A DNA stretch of 19,768 nt from JANLSE01 sp038214135 (GCA_038214135.1 JBBQSD010000119.1:1-19768), one strand, 5' to 3'; counted from the first letter of the stretch, positions 8,541 through 15,840 are shown. Notes: generated by a model from the sequence alone, not told the origin. A program made the numbers and translations.

Positions 8541-8607
8541 TTTGGGGGGCCATAGGCCCCCAAATGATTCATGCTGGTGGGTGCGGCAAAGCCGCACCCA
8601 CCAGCAT
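8541..8607. terminator. Two strong hairpins between convergent genes
   Basis: Hairpin 1: TTTGGGGGGCC (8541-8551) pairs with GGCCCCCAAA (8555-8564) with one bulged G. Hairpin 2: a perfect 17-bp stem, arms 8571-8587 and 8591-8607, with an AAA loop. Neither has a clear U-tract, but the position between two converging genes fits a two-way terminator. Confidence 0.6.
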
Positions 8608-8614
8608 AGAAATA

Positions 8615-9007
8615 TCATCCCATCTGGGTTGTGCGCTCCGGTTCTATAACAACCACAACGCGCTCATCGCCAGGCTGGTGCCAGGGATAGACATCCTGCC
8701 CCATATACTTCTTGGCCATACTGTTGATAAAATCCAGCGTAGGATCTTCCTCGATCTTTACAACCCGACCGCGAATCTCGAGGTAACGATATGGATTGGC
8801 TGGATCGACAATCGAGACAGCTATCCGCGGATCTCGCTGAACATTCTGAAACTTCTGGCGTGTCTTGGTCTGGCTGAACCGCAGGTATGTGCCATCCCAA
8901 CCAAACCAGACGGGATTAACTTGTGGGCCACCATTCGGCCCGATTGTCGCAACACTGGCAAGCGCCGTGCTTTCCAACAGATCAAGATACTGTGCAGGGA
9001 TCGTCAT
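8615..9007 (-). CDS. PPOX-class F420-dependent oxidoreductase family protein
   Basis: 130 residues with the split-barrel flavin/F420-binding pattern: LASVATIGPNGGPQVNPVWF near the N-terminus, LRFSQTKTRQKFQNVQRDPRIAVSI in the middle, and YLEIRGRVVKIEEDP afterwards. These are diagnostic of the small TIGR03618-like PPOX family. Members bind F420 or FMN and reduce diverse substrates, or act as heme or biliverdin-type binders, so the substrate cannot be named. The ATG has AAGGAA about 10 nt upstream. The gene is divergent from the cupin gene, sharing a 145-bp promoter region with a perfect dyad. Confidence 0.85.
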   Translation of the reverse strand: MTIPAQYLDLLESTALASVATIGPNGGPQVNPVWFGWDGTYLRFSQTKTRQKFQNVQRDPRIAVSIVDPANPYRYLEIRGRVVKIEEDPTLDFINSMAKKYMGQDVYPWHQPGDERVVVVIEPERTTQMG

Positions 9008-9052
9008 TGGTCGCGTTCCTTCTAGCTAAACGATAGTTGCCAAACTCCGATG

Positions 9053-9090
9053 GTATACTTATGCATAGTAGCATGGTTCTGTAAGTATAC
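9053..9090. promoter_or_regulatory. Perfect 9-bp inverted repeat in divergent promoter region (candidate operator)
   Basis: GTATACTTA at 9053-9061 is repeated inverted as TAAGTATAC at 9082-9090, with centres 29 bp apart (nearly three helical turns). The right arm overlaps the -10 of the leftward promoter. Each arm contains TATACT on the strand pointing inward. Confidence 0.55.
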
Positions 9091-9112
9091 AAAGTCAAGT
9101 AATGTAATGCAA
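9084..9112 (-). promoter_or_regulatory. Promoter of the PPOX gene (leftward)
   Basis: On the minus strand TTGCAT (9112-9107), 17-nt spacer, TATACT (9089-9084). The -10 lies within the right arm of the inverted repeat, so a bound protein would block it. Confidence 0.6.
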
Positions 9113-9152
9113 ATTATAAACAATTGAATTGGAAGAGCACGAGAGGAAACAC

Positions 9153-9812
9153 ATGAGTATCGCTGAACCAATGCTCAACAACGAACGGGACGAATTTTTC
9201 CTGAACGTGCCTGAGATTCATGTCTTTATTGCGGAGGTTCGCCATACGCTAGCACAGCACCAGGATGTCTCGGCTGGACTTGATGCGCTACGGCAACGCT
9301 TTGCCGCGTTATTAGCCGATCAATCCTGGCTCACCGATGCGTTCGCCGCGCCAAACCCACACAGTGGTATGGGTGGCGGCATTGGCACATGGCTGCTGTT
9401 TCGTGCAGCGGATCGCTCGCTTTCGCTCTTTAGCCTGGTTGTTCCTCCAGGGTCGGAAACGCCGATCCATGATCATCTGGCCTGGGGCTTTGTCGGACTT
9501 CATCGTGGCACCCAGGACGAAACGATCTATCGGCGCACCGATGATGGTAGCCAGGAAGGGCATGCCGTTCTGGATGTCGCCGAGATCAATCATTTACAAC
9601 CAGGCGATGTCTACAAGTTGCTGCCTCCGGATGGTGATATCCATTCGGTCAGGACGACATCTGACGAGGCATCGATTTCGATTCACCTGTTAGCCAATGA
9701 TACTGGTTGTATTGTGCGGCATGCCTTTGAACCACAGTATGACCATGTGCGAGCATTCCGATCCGGTTATTCAAATGTACCGTGTGTTGATCCAATCGCG
9801 GAAGTTGCATGA
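9153..9812 (+). CDS. Cysteine/thiol-dioxygenase-like cupin metalloenzyme
   Basis: 219 residues. The central cupin holds PIHDHLAWGFVGLHRG with H106 and H108, and PPDGDIHSV with H164: the three-histidine Fe(II) site of cysteine dioxygenase-type thiol dioxygenases. An N-terminal helical segment of about 60 residues matches the family layout. Predicted reaction: O2-dependent oxidation of a thiol (cysteine, 3-mercaptopropionate or similar) to a sulfinate; the substrate is not decidable here. The ATG at 9153 has GAGAGGAAA just upstream; an upstream TTG at 9129 has no ribosome site. It is divergent from one F420-type PPOX gene and convergent with another. Confidence 0.8.
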   Translation: MSIAEPMLNNERDEFFLNVPEIHVFIAEVRHTLAQHQDVSAGLDALRQRFAALLADQSWLTDAFAAPNPHSGMGGGIGTWLLFRAADRSLSLFSLVVPPGSETPIHDHLAWGFVGLHRGTQDETIYRRTDDGSQEGHAVLDVAEINHLQPGDVYKLLPPDGDIHSVRTTSDEASISIHLLANDTGCIVRHAFEPQYDHVRAFRSGYSNVPCVDPIAEVA

Positions 9813-9860
9813 AAAATCATAATGGGCACGAACCCAGAGCGCGTGGGTGATTGCCGGTAT

Positions 9861-10277
9861 TTAGTGTCCCCGCACACTAGTTGGCGTCACCCGAATCGCC
9901 ACCGAATAGCCAGCAGCAAAGCTTTCGGGAGTCATTCCAATACCTGCAATGCCGGCTTCGTACTTCGCAAGATATGCCGCATCCCGGTTGGCCGGAGGAA
10001 CGGCTGGATCGATCTGTGCAGTACCATTCAAAACAATAATATTGCCACCCTGTCCATCGCCATCAAAGTTCAATGTAACCAATTGGCTGCGGGCAATATT
10101 GCGAAGTTTAGGTGTATTGGGCTTACTATAGATCAACACCGCCTCGCCATCCCACAAAAACCAGACTGGGCTGGGTAACGGGGCACCATCATCACGAACG
10201 GTGGTCAACCAAATAATGATCTCATCATTCAACCGCTGTGCTACGCGCATCCCATATGCACTTGTGAAATCGATCAT
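9861..10277 (-). CDS. PPOX-class F420-dependent oxidoreductase family protein (second copy)
   Basis: 138 residues. IIIWLTTVRDDGAPLPSPVWFLWDGEA, then LIYSKPNTPKLRNIARSQLVTLNFDGDGQGGNIIVLNGTA, matches the TIGR03667-like branch of the split-barrel family. It differs clearly from the copy at 8615-9007, so it is not a recent duplicate. GTAGGAG lies about 7 nt before the ATG. It is probably a cytoplasmic F420- or FMN-dependent reductase of unknown substrate. It converges on the cupin gene with only 48 bp between them. Confidence 0.8.
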   Translation of the reverse strand: MIDFTSAYGMRVAQRLNDEIIIWLTTVRDDGAPLPSPVWFLWDGEAVLIYSKPNTPKLRNIARSQLVTLNFDGDGQGGNIIVLNGTAQIDPAVPPANRDAAYLAKYEAGIAGIGMTPESFAAGYSVAIRVTPTSVRGH

Positions 10278-10474
10278 CGAAATGCTCCTACTCCACTAAA
10301 AATGTTCAGAGAAAGCATAACACAACACGAGTGCGGCCTGGGCATGCGAAAACCCTGATTCAATCGCATCGATATACGAGTAGTGCTTCCGATCAATCTG
10401 CGCAATCTGCGGATGCATACGTGTCATGATCCAACCCGCAACCACAAGGAGTATATATATAGGTTTGTCGAATA
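10278..10474. other. Spacer between PPOX and Rieske genes
   Basis: No credible ORF. It holds one copy of the dispersed word family (ATCTGCGCAATCTGCGGAT, near 10397-10415) and a short TA-rich tract at 10451-10461. Confidence 0.5.
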
Positions 10475-10801
10475 TCAGGAATCTGGCCAATCAATTGTGA
10501 CATAGATCTGGCCATTCTGGATGGTGACAGGATAGGTTGGCACGCGAATGCCAATTGGAGGCACAAGCGCCTTACCAGTACGAACACTATAGGTCCAGCC
10601 GTGCCAGGGGCATGTCACTGTATCATCAATCAGGACGCCTGCGGAGAGTGGGCCACCCTCGTGTCGGCAGGAATCACCAATGGCATAGACGATCCCACCA
10701 ACATTTGCTAGCGCAATCGGCAGCCCATCGACATGGACATATGCCATATGACCTGGTGGAAGCTGGGCAAGTTCAGCGACACGGGTTGTCTCGCGTGGCA
10801 T
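10475..10801 (-). CDS. Rieske 2Fe-2S ferredoxin-like protein
   Basis: 108 residues forming one Rieske domain: C45-x-H47 (SCRHEGGPL) and C64-x2-H67 (CPWHGW), spaced 16 residues apart, bind a 2Fe-2S cluster through two Cys and two His. No membrane segment and no oxygenase domain, so it is a stand-alone electron carrier of the NirD/biphenyl-dioxygenase-ferredoxin type. The ATG at 10801 has AGGAG 6 nt upstream; the in-frame start at 10825 is less likely. Downstream is a 197-bp spacer, so linkage to the PPOX gene is uncertain. Confidence 0.9.
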   Translation of the reverse strand: MPRETTRVAELAQLPPGHMAYVHVDGLPIALANVGGIVYAIGDSCRHEGGPLSAGVLIDDTVTCPWHGWTYSVRTGKALVPPIGIRVPTYPVTIQNGQIYVTIDWPDS

Positions 10802-10837
10802 GGTAGCTCCTGAATCAGCAATCACTCAGTTCCTGGA

Positions 10838-10866
10838 TTGCGAAGGCGATGGGTCTCTGGTATAAT
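10838..10866 (+). promoter_or_regulatory. Promoter of tRNA-Ser
   Basis: TTGCGA (10838-10843), 17-nt spacer, perfect TATAAT (10861-10866) preceded by TGG. The tRNA begins 20 nt after the -10. Confidence 0.8.
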
Positions 10867-10885
10867 CCATCGTCAGCAGCGCTAC

Positions 10886-10973
10886 GGGGAGGTCGCATAG
10901 TGGCCTAGTGCGCGGCACTGGAAATGCCGTACAGCGCAAGCTGTCGCGGGTTCAAATCCCGCCCTCCCCGCCA
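10886..10973 (+). tRNA. tRNA-Ser (anticodon GGA)
   Basis: 88 nt, CCA included. Acceptor stem GGGGAGG pairs with CCTCCCC. The anticodon loop CTGGAAA sits on a CGGCA/TGCCG stem and gives anticodon GGA (reads UCC/UCU). A long variable arm ACAGCGCAAGCTGT is typical of tRNA-Ser. T-arm GCGGG-TTCAAAT-CCCGC. CCA is encoded in the DNA. Confidence 0.95.
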
Positions 10974-11064
10974 TAATACCCGATCACCGCTGCATTACGC
11001 GCATATCCTCGGCGAATCCTACGAACCGGCACTCAATTCCACGATTTTAGACTGTTCCTGCTGC

Positions 11065-11102
11065 AATATAAAATGCGGCTCTTCGCCGAAGCAAAGAACC
11101 GC
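11065..11102 (-). terminator. Intrinsic terminator of tRNA-Arg
   Basis: On the minus strand GCGGTTCTTTGC, a TTCG tetraloop, then GCGAAGAGCCGC: a 12-bp stem in which two positions are not Watson-Crick (U.G and U.G wobble in RNA). It is followed by ATTTTATATT. Confidence 0.8.
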
Positions 11103-11112
11103 ACTACTCAAT

Positions 11113-11188
11113 TGGTGACCCGGGACGGACTCGAACCGCCAACACTCAGTTCCGAAGACTGATGCTCTATCCATTGAGCTACCGGGCC
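11113..11188 (-). tRNA. tRNA-Arg (anticodon TCG)
   Basis: 76 nt with CCA encoded. Acceptor stem GGCCCGG pairs with CCGGGTC (one G.U). D-arm GCTC...GAGC. The anticodon loop CTTCGGA on TCAGT/ACTGA gives anticodon TCG (reads CGA). T-arm GGCGG-TTCGAGT-CCGTC. It converges with the tRNA-Ser. Confidence 0.95.
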
Positions 11189-11199
11189 TTATATGCGGT

Positions 11200-11228
11200 A
11201 GTGTAGCATATCCCCCTGAGTGTGTAAA
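11200..11228 (-). promoter_or_regulatory. Promoter of tRNA-Arg
   Basis: On the minus strand TTTACA (11228-11223), 17-nt spacer, TACACT (11205-11200); the tRNA 5' end is 12 nt beyond the -10. Confidence 0.75.
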
Positions 11229-11242
11229 GTCGTTAATACATA

Positions 11243-11295
11243 GGGCTTTTGCGAAGCCCGAGAACGACAGTGGCCCCGGCTTGAGGCCGGGGCCA
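11243..11295. other. Two adjacent hairpins in gene-free stretch
   Basis: GGGCTT (11243-11248) pairs with AAGCCC (11254-11259). TGGCCCCGGC (11271-11280) pairs perfectly with GCCGGGGCCA (11286-11295) around TTGAG. They lie upstream of the tRNA-Arg promoter and belong to no gene seen here; they may be dispersed repeat copies. Confidence 0.5.
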
Positions 11296-11394
11296 TTGAT
11301 GATGTTGAGAAGAAGTCTGTCGTTCGGTTCATACCAGTCGACTGTCTCGTAACAACGTACTGGTTCTCTGAAGCGAGTTGGCGCTTTAGGTATC

Positions 11395-11560
11395 GGCTGC
11401 GATGTCGGCAAGAATGTTAGCAAAATGTCTGTTGTGATGTCGGCTGCGGTGTTGGCAAGAATGTTTGTTGTGATGTTGGCTGCGATGTCGGCAAGAATGT
11501 TAGCAAAATGTCTGTTGTGATGTCGGCTGCGATGTTGGCAAGAATGTTTGTTGTGATGTG
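11395..11560. repeat. Composite tandem repeat: 83-bp unit twice, each unit 47 + 36 bp
   Basis: Subunit A is 47 bp at 11395-11441 and 11478-11524; subunit B is 36 bp at 11442-11477 and 11525-11560. A equals B plus an 11-bp insert (agcaaaatgtc) after the shared ggctgcgatgtcggcaaga-type half; the rest differs by only a few C/T or A/G changes. 83 is not a multiple of 3, so the repeat does not encode a repeated peptide in one frame. Confidence 0.85.
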
Positions 11561-11752
11561 TGACTGACGATACCTTTGACGATGGCGAACTGATATGAAC
11601 CGACGTGTGGAACTTAGGAGTAAGTTGTTGTTCAATTTGTTTCCACGAATGAAGTTTACGATTTTTCTACCTTTTCCTCAATGGGTCGTCAGTCCTTATC
11701 TGATGCGTTTTCAGTACTACCCTGGTTGCAACCGAAAGTACTATATGTCTCA
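11561..11752. other. Gene-free stretch before the amylase terminator
   Basis: No credible ORF. It contains a nested near-symmetric set: AGTACT (11713-11718), GGTTGCAACC (11724-11733), AGTACT (11737-11742). Otherwise nothing recognised. Together with 11189-11394 it makes about 560 bp without a gene. Confidence 0.4.
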
Positions 11753-11781
11753 ATAGGAAACGGCCACCCGAAGGTAGCCGT
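11753..11781 (-). terminator. Terminator of the alpha-amylase gene
   Basis: On the minus strand ACGGCTACC, TTCG loop, GGTGGCCGT (one U.G pair), followed by TTTCCTATT. It lies about 100 nt after the amylase stop codon. Confidence 0.6.
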
Positions 11782-11881
11782 GAAGGAGGAGGTTGAGCGA
11801 CAATGTATATTATCGCTATATCTCTATCTACTATATCATACGCTCGCCCAATCCACATGGATGCAGCAATTGCTCGCGGTT

Positions 11882-13687
11882 TCACGAATTCAGCCGAAAG
11901 ATGTAGCCAGTCTGCGGCGCAAGACGCAGAAGTGGGGCACTATTTGCGATTGCGCCACCAGGCCCAACAACAAGATCTGCGCTCTGTGCATCGCCAAGGA
12001 GTGCGGTGAGCCGGTACGTGCCTGGTTCAAGGTCGCTTGCCACAGCGGAAATGGTTGCACCATCAACAGGTTGAGTTCCGAAGTTGAGTACGACCACTAC
12101 CATACTATCGCCAGAACGTCGTATGAATGCGGCAACCGATGGAGCTCCCATGGTTTCAATCGTTGTGAAGCTGCCATGGGCCAGTGCAGGAATACTGGTA
12201 TGCAGCTGAATCAAGGTGCGGTAGAGGTTGAGCAACGAATTCGGGTCATCATCTTGCAGAGCAACATTAACGGCTGCAAGATCGCTCTGAAAGCCTTCCC
12301 ATGCTTGGCCAGTAGTGAACCCGCCACCCTTTTCGTTACTCCATTGCATTGGCGTGCGTAGCCGTTCATCTGGTTGTGTTCCTGTCATGCCGATCTCTTC
12401 GCCATAATAGATGAATGGCAACCCTGGTATTGTTAAGAGGGCAACTGCCGCAATGCGAGCGCGCCCTGCCTCACCACCAAGCGTCGTCATCGCACGCTCC
12501 TGATCATGATTGGTCAGGAATGGTGCATAGCGCTGATATGGCAACCGATCATAGGCCGCAGCAGCAGGCCGCAGAAAATCACGGGCATCGCCAGATCGAG
12601 CAGCATTCAATATACCCTCGCCAATCGCAAACTCGAAATAGGTATCAAGCTGATCTGGGTAATAATCATCGAGTACCCCTGGCCGACCGCCAAAAATCTC
12701 ACCGACCGTAAAAACATCTGATTTTGTTGTATGCAGAAAGCTGGCATACTCCCGAATCCAGGCGTGGGTCTCGCGGGTATTCTCTTGCTCATTGCCATTC
12801 TCGACAACATGTTTAATTGCATCAAGGCGAAACCCAGCGACGCCCATTTCGTTCAACCAGAAGGCACTGATCTTCTCGGCCTCGGCGGTGACTGCCGGGT
12901 TACGGTAGTTCAGATCGGGCATGCCTTCCCAGAAGATTGCATAGTAATATTCGTTCCGCCCTGGCGCACGATACCACACCTGTTGGCCCCATGGCCCACG
13001 GTAGCCCGGATCGATTGGCGACCAGATGAACCAATCGTGGTATGGTGAGTTCGGATTGTTGAGCGCATCCTGGAACCAGGGATGCTGAATCGAGACATGG
13101 TTCAACACAAGATCGATGATCACGCTGATTCCACGCTTGTGCGCTTCTGCTATCAGCCGCTTGAAATCCTCATTGGTGCCATAATCCTTCGATACCGTGT
13201 TGTAGTCTGTCGTATCATAGCCATGATAGCTTGCGGCCTGTGCGACGGGCATCAGCCAGATACATGGCGCACCAAGATCCTTCTTGGTTGCAGAATCACC
13301 ATCGTTAATATAATCGAGCCTCTGGATGAGGCCATTGATATCGCCAATTCCGTTGCCATCGCTATCTGAAAACGAGCGAATGAAGACCTCATAGCAGACA
13401 GCAGAATCCCACCAGCCTTCGGCCAGAGGTTTTGCAACCGCCGTTGGGCCTAGGGTGATCGTTGGGATTGCGGTTGGCGCAACGATACTTGCTGTGGCAG
13501 TCGGAGTCGTGCCAGCAGCGATTGTCGCCATCAGTGCATCTTCGGATGAGAGCGATGTTGGTGAAGGAGCAACCACAGGGCTAGGGGCGGCAAGTGCAGA
13601 TGTTGGAGCAGCCGTTGGCGGAGCAGCAGTACTACAGGCAGCAAGAACAGATAGCAGGGTCAGCAAGAGAAGGCGGTGAAATCTCAC
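11882..13687 (-). CDS. GH13 alpha-amylase family lipoprotein
   Basis: 601 residues from a GTG at 13687 preceded by GGGGAG; an upstream in-frame TTG at 13705 overlaps that ribosome site. Residues 1-18 are a lipoprotein signal with lipobox L-A-A-C18. A Pro/Thr/Ala-rich linker of about 70 residues follows, then the GH13 barrel from about 92. Barrel features: DSDGNGIGD calcium-type loop, region I VLNH (H197), region II GFRLDAIKH with nucleophile D289, region III FTVGEIFGG with acid E330, region IV FLTNHDQE with H394-D395. A beta-sandwich C-terminal domain closes the chain. It is predicted to be anchored outside the cell and to act on alpha-1,4-glucans or short maltooligosaccharides; alpha-glucosidase, amylase or transferase activity cannot be told apart. 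The MalT-like regulator 7 kb away is not evidently linked. Confidence 0.9.
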   Translation of the reverse strand: MRFHRLLLLTLLSVLAACSTAAPPTAAPTSALAAPSPVVAPSPTSLSSEDALMATIAAGTTPTATASIVAPTAIPTITLGPTAVAKPLAEGWWDSAVCYEVFIRSFSDSDGNGIGDINGLIQRLDYINDGDSATKKDLGAPCIWLMPVAQAASYHGYDTTDYNTVSKDYGTNEDFKRLIAEAHKRGISVIIDLVLNHVSIQHPWFQDALNNPNSPYHDWFIWSPIDPGYRGPWGQQVWYRAPGRNEYYYAIFWEGMPDLNYRNPAVTAEAEKISAFWLNEMGVAGFRLDAIKHVVENGNEQENTRETHAWIREYASFLHTTKSDVFTVGEIFGGRPGVLDDYYPDQLDTYFEFAIGEGILNAARSGDARDFLRPAAAAYDRLPYQRYAPFLTNHDQERAMTTLGGEAGRARIAAVALLTIPGLPFIYYGEEIGMTGTQPDERLRTPMQWSNEKGGGFTTGQAWEGFQSDLAAVNVALQDDDPNSLLNLYRTLIQLHTSIPALAHGSFTTIETMGAPSVAAFIRRSGDSMVVVVLNFGTQPVDGATISAVASDLEPGTYRLTALLGDAQSADLVVGPGGAIANSAPLLRLAPQTGYIFRLNS

Positions 13688-13725
13688 AACAATAACTCCC
13701 CACAATAGGAATGCACATAGGGAGC

Positions 13726-13731
13726 ATTATA
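13726..13731 (-). promoter_or_regulatory. Probable -10 of the amylase gene
   Basis: Perfect TATAAT on the minus strand 39 nt before the GTG start. The -35 position falls in dispersed repeat words (tcaggagtc) and has no good match. Confidence 0.4.
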
Positions 13732-13760
13732 GTGCAGAGTCAGGATCAGGAGTCGGGTAG

Positions 13761-13781
13761 AGACGCTCCGGTGGAGCGTCT
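13761..13781. terminator. Perfect hairpin AGACGCTCC/GGAGCGTCT
   Basis: 9-bp stem (13761-13769 with 13773-13781) around GGT. It lies 36 nt beyond the stop codon of the kinase fragment and just upstream of the amylase promoter. It lacks a U-tract, so it may be a dispersed palindromic repeat used as terminator. Confidence 0.5.
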
Positions 13782-13817
13782 GGGCAGCGGAATGTCACGG
13801 CAGATATGTAGCCAACA

Positions 13818-14225
13818 TTATTCAGATGTATCGCGTGCGAGATCAGCCTCAGCAATCAACCGATCAAGATCGATATCGGCACATTCCTGATACGAGGAAC
13901 GGTAGAGCAGGCGCAGCCGAGCGAGGAGATCGGCAATTCGATCCAGTTCTTCGCGGGCCAAACTGATATACTCAGCTGTTTCGGCGCTCAGGGTATGGTC
14001 CTCGCTTGTGAGATCAAGGCAACTCCGAATTGATTGGAGTGGGTTGCCAAGTTCGTGTGCGACGCTGGCGGCCAGGCGACTGAGCCAGAAGATCCGTTCA
14101 GCACGCAGGGGATCATCGCCCACTTCGCGCTCAATAGTGCGCGGGTTGATTGAGGGCCTATAACTCTGGCGTGGGTGTTGCGATGTCATTGGCATATACC
14201 GGATCGAATAAGAGGGAGCGCCCAC
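13818..14225 (-). CDS. Histidine-kinase fragment: HisKA (DHp) domain only
   Basis: 135 residues from a GTG at 14225 preceded by AGGAT. Residues about 42-110 are a HisKA dimerisation/phosphoacceptor domain: RLAASVAHELGNPLQSIRS with the phosphorylatable H57. The chain stops at about the point where the HATPase_c catalytic domain should begin. The 80 bp after the stop contain only a hairpin and the amylase promoter, so no ATPase remnant remains. The N-terminal 40 residues are unordered, with no sensor or membrane segment. It is either a decayed kinase or a stand-alone DHp/phosphotransfer module phosphorylated in trans; the intact frame and ribosome site leave the second option open. Confidence 0.7.
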   Translation of the reverse strand: MGAPSYSIRYMPMTSQHPRQSYRPSINPRTIEREVGDDPLRAERIFWLSRLAASVAHELGNPLQSIRSCLDLTSEDHTLSAETAEYISLAREELDRIADLLARLRLLYRSSYQECADIDLDRLIAEADLARDTSE

Positions 14226-14346
14226 CTATTATCCTGGTAGCCGCAACAGCAGGTGCTGTGTATAACAAATGTAACATAATGGTTAAAGCACAACCATCCG
14301 GCCATAGTCCTGAAAGCCAGCTAGTACTGCCGATACCGAACAGTTA

Positions 14347-15840
14347 TCATATCGAACAGATTGCCAGATACGCTCGAATTCCGCTTTGTGATACTGCAGC
14401 TGTACTCTGGCCTGGGAAGGTACTATCGCCAACGATCAGCAGGTTGCGAATATGGGCTGCACGTAGGCCCAGGCTGAACAACCCATAGGTACGTGGCGTC
14501 TGGGGTAGGCCACCAACCATGCCAAGATGGCGGTGCGTATAGCGCTGAAAGGTGACAGGAGTACCGACCTGGCGGTAACGGATATGTTGTGAGAGGTTCG
14601 GCAGTGCAATTATTGCGGCTTGGAGCATGCGTTCGGCCATGGCATTCTTCTCGGCCCGATAGTGTGCTGGATCTTCCTTGCGCCAGCGCCACCAACGGCT
14701 CACATCGGTATGTGTCGATATCGTGATGGCGCGTTGGCCTGCTGGTGCGCGGCGGGCGTCATCGGGTGGATGAATGGAGATGAACACACTATTGGCCTCG
14801 CCAAGTGGCTGATTATAATCAACAATAATCTGGTGGTGTTCGGCAAGGCCAGGCGGAATGGCAGCTTCATCGACACCCAGATAGAGCATACACGCGCCCC
14901 AGCCTGTTGGTGCCGCAGCAATCGCCGTATTGAGTGCCTTTGGTGTGGCTTCGCCGAGCATGCGAGCAACATCCCAATGGGTTGTGTTGGCCACAACATG
15001 GCGAGCTTCGAATCGTTCGCCATGCTCTGTTTCAACGCCAACAGCCTGCCCATCGCTCGTCAGAATGCGAGCGACCCACTGGCGACATCGGATCTCGCCA
15101 CCATCACGCGTGAGTGAATCGACCAGAGTACGCGCTAACGACCAAGCTCCGCCCTCGGCATAGTGTGCGCCAATACGGGCGAAATCGAGCGCAACCGCAC
15201 CATAGAGCCATGCACATTGTGCAGCTGTTGTCTGTGCGCTGATCAGCAACTGGCCATCAACATAGGCGCGCATCCGCCGATCCAACACGCCACGCACCCG
15301 CAATTCGCGCCCAACCGTGCTGAACAGCCCTGGTAGCAACAAAGCAAGCTCAGGACGGATGGTAGGAATGAGCTGTAGCAAATCGGCGGGTGTTTCGATT
15401 GGCAGGTGTGGCAGGCGGGCGGCAAACCGCCATGCAATATCGGCAGTACGCTCCTGGGTTCGCCAGAACGATTCAGTTGAATGGCTGGAACCAAAAACAC
15501 GCTGACGTTCAGTGATCCAGCGTTCATCGCCCCAGCGTGTCACACGGGCATCTGGCAACCAGACCTGCATGGCCGGGTTGAGTGGGCGGACGGGCCAGGT
15601 CAATCCAAGTTTCTGGCCGACCCAGTGATGTGCGCCACCAGGCCGAAACCCAGCAAACAGAGTTGCACCAACATCGAAGACATAGCGTGTGCCATCTGGG
15701 CGTTTGCGTTCGTAGGAAGAAGCACAGCCGCCTGGCTCAATATGGCCTTCCAATACCAGAACTTTATAGCCATGGCGAGCCAGCAGCGCAGCCGTTGTTA
15801 AGCCGCCGATTCCAGCCCCAATCACAATCACATCGTACAC
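14347..15840 (-). CDS. Carotenoid desaturase/isomerase-type FAD oxidoreductase (CrtI/CrtD/CrtH family)
   Basis: 497 residues from a GTG at 15840 preceded by AAAAAGG. N-terminal FAD motif YDVIVIGAGIGGLTTAALLARHG followed by LVLEGHIEPGGCASSYER, and a C-terminal GDSTFPGQSTAAVSQSGIRAY segment, are diagnostic of the phytoene desaturase-like flavoproteins. The GDS-x-FPGQ end and the short GGCASS loop point to the CrtD/CrtH/CrtO side rather than classical CrtI, but which reaction (3,4-desaturation, cis-trans isomerisation, ketolation) cannot be settled from sequence alone. Substrate is expected to be a membrane carotenoid, fitting a pigmented phototroph. No other carotenoid genes are in the window. 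Upstream is the repeat-rich spacer; downstream, after 120 bp, is the kinase fragment. Confidence 0.8.
   Translation of the reverse strand: MYDVIVIGAGIGGLTTAALLARHGYKVLVLEGHIEPGGCASSYERKRPDGTRYVFDVGATLFAGFRPGGAHHWVGQKLGLTWPVRPLNPAMQVWLPDARVTRWGDERWITERQRVFGSSHSTESFWRTQERTADIAWRFAARLPHLPIETPADLLQLIPTIRPELALLLPGLFSTVGRELRVRGVLDRRMRAYVDGQLLISAQTTAAQCAWLYGAVALDFARIGAHYAEGGAWSLARTLVDSLTRDGGEIRCRQWVARILTSDGQAVGVETEHGERFEARHVVANTTHWDVARMLGEATPKALNTAIAAAPTGWGACMLYLGVDEAAIPPGLAEHHQIIVDYNQPLGEANSVFISIHPPDDARRAPAGQRAITISTHTDVSRWWRWRKEDPAHYRAEKNAMAERMLQAAIIALPNLSQHIRYRQVGTPVTFQRYTHRHLGMVGGLPQTPRTYGLFSLGLRAAHIRNLLIVGDSTFPGQSTAAVSQSGIRAYLAICSI

Noticed and set aside
10296..10490. 64-codon minus-strand ORF between PPOX and Rieske genes
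   Set aside because: It overlaps the dispersed words and the end of the Rieske gene, and has no ribosome site.
11395..11560. CRISPR array
   Set aside because: Copies are head to tail with no unique spacers of constant length and there are no cas genes nearby.
11417..11635. Minus-strand ORF with LPTSQPTSQQ repeats
   Set aside because: It is the 83-bp tandem repeat read through; the unit is not a multiple of three and the frame changes between copies. No ribosome site.
11667..11885. Minus-strand ORF of 72 codons after the amylase
   Set aside because: It spans the amylase terminator hairpin, has no ribosome site and no recognisable domain.
11681..12361. Long plus-strand ORF opposite the amylase gene
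   Set aside because: It is a shadow of the GH13 coding sequence, whose catalytic motifs are clear on the minus strand.
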